In this document: positions 63,550-64,000 of the stretch, piece by piece
Layout: the number at the start of each line of letters is the position of its first letter
Numbering within the stretch: the first letter of the stretch is position 1
Assembly: GCF_900631615.1 (NCBI RefSeq)
Contig: NZ_LR131273.1
Location: forward strand, 3,194,850 to 3,258,849
Source: Tsukamurella paurometabola
Lineage (GTDB): Bacteria; Actinomycetota; Actinomycetes; Mycobacteriales; Mycobacteriaceae
Reading direction: 5' to 3'
Length of the DNA: 64,000 nucleotides
The notes under the pieces: generated by a model
Told to the model about the DNA's origin: nothing
The model's database searches: none
What the model saw: the letters and a program-made list of their open reading frames with translations, nothing else
Program-made: the position numbers and the translations under genes

Positions 63550-64000
63550 GTGAGTAAGCGCACCGTCTCCCCGCAGATCGCCCGTTCCTGGCTGCTCGTT
63601 CCGGCCTCCCACCCCGAGTCGTTCGCCGTGGCGCAGGCCAGCGAGGCCGACGCGGTCATCATCGACCTCGAGGACGCCGTCGCCGCGAAGGACAAGGAGC
63701 AGGCCCGGGCGGACACCGTCGAATGGCTGTCGACGGGCCACCGCGCCTGGGTACGCATCAACGACGCGGCGAGCGAGTACTGGAGCGCCGACTGCGCCGC
63801 GCTCAAGCAGTGTGAGGGCCTCGAGGGGGTCATGCTCGCGAAGTCCGAGGGATCGAGTCATCTCGACGACACCGCCGACCGGCTGCCCGACGGCACCCGG
63901 ATCCTCGCGCTCGTCGAGACCGCCCGCGGGATGCAGAACGTCGAGCGGATCGCGTCGGCCCCGTCGACGTTCCGGATCGCCTTCGGCACGGGCGACTTCA
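63550..64000 (+). CDS. CitE/HpcH-type CoA-ester lyase-like protein (5' part)
   Basis: Truncated by the window edge after about 150 residues. The barrel start reads RSWLLVPASHPESFAVAQAS, then ADAVIIDLEDAVAAKDKEQA (the acidic metal motif) and RAWVRINDAASEYW. Family members (citrate lyase beta, malyl- or citramalyl-CoA lyase) cleave CoA esters of hydroxy acids with magnesium. A stand-alone CitE as here is common in actinobacteria. GTG 63550 is leaderless-like, and a dyad upstream suggests control by a local regulator. Confidence 0.82.
   Translation, partial: MSKRTVSPQIARSWLLVPASHPESFAVAQASEADAVIIDLEDAVAAKDKEQARADTVEWLSTGHRAWVRINDAASEYWSADCAALKQCEGLEGVMLAKSEGSSHLDDTADRLPDGTRILALVETARGMQNVERIASAPSTFRIAFGTGDF

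Overview
The window is high-GC actinobacterial DNA from a mycolate-type bacterium (order Mycobacteriales). The host gene order matches, from memory and in inverted orientation, the Mycobacterium tuberculosis block from trpD/ctaE/qcrCAB (Rv2192c-Rv2196) through asnB, adoK, cobUT/cobS, ilvE, gcvT, pepA, dlaT/sucB, lipB, lipA and glnA1 to glnE, glnA2 and the Hip1-like protease (Rv2220-Rv2224c). A Tsukamurella-like genus is my first guess, but nothing here proves the genus. Many host genes carry a TANNNT box 6-8 nt before the start codon, as expected for leaderless transcripts.

Layout. 1-10.9 kb: 5' part of nadE (cut by the window edge), a Hip1-like lipoprotein protease, an FKBP-like lipoprotein, the nitrogen pair glnA2-glnE, an EEP-fold membrane protein, a second FKBP-like lipoprotein, a P-loop kinase-like protein and a large lipoprotein. 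10.94-21.82 kb: an integrated element bounded by a 22-bp direct repeat; the right copy is the 3' end of glnA1. 21.8-35.8 kb: glnA1, RDD protein, DUF4191 protein, lipA, an MFS and an MMPL exporter with an HxlR regulator, lipB, an epimerase, sucB and pepA. 35.8-43.2 kb: AraC regulator, PLP enzyme, sugar-lactone oxidase, NCS2 permease, gcvT and ilvE. 43.2-51.5 kb: MpaB-like oxygenase, cobalamin operon (DUF3043, a fused cobU-cobT, cobS), HesB-type Fe-S carrier, adoK, hemolysin III, MerR regulator and a membrane protein. 51.5-61.3 kb: asnB, and the bc1-aa3 respiratory supercomplex genes ctaC-ctaF and ctaE-qcrC-qcrA-qcrB around a GyrI-like protein and a nitroreductase. 61.5-64 kb: a small protein, trpD, a YbaK-type deacylase and the start of a citE-like gene.

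The most unusual region is the 10.9-kb element. Its architecture is that of a phage satellite (PICI-like): tyrosine integrase and Cro/C1-type repressor at one end, divergent from one long, mostly translationally coupled leftward operon encoding a Xis-like protein, small unknown proteins, a putative replication protein whose gene contains an iteron cluster, a WhiB-like protein and a second small HTH protein. A capsid-only module follows (protease, decoration protein, major capsid protein, scaffold), then two SAM-dependent methyltransferase-like genes ending at a clear intrinsic terminator. I see no portal, terminase, tail or lysis gene. The integrase inserts at the last codons of glnA1 and rebuilds them (LYYDV-stop). 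Paired 11-bp arm-type repeats sit near both att copies. The probable native glnA1 terminator is now stranded on the far side of the element.
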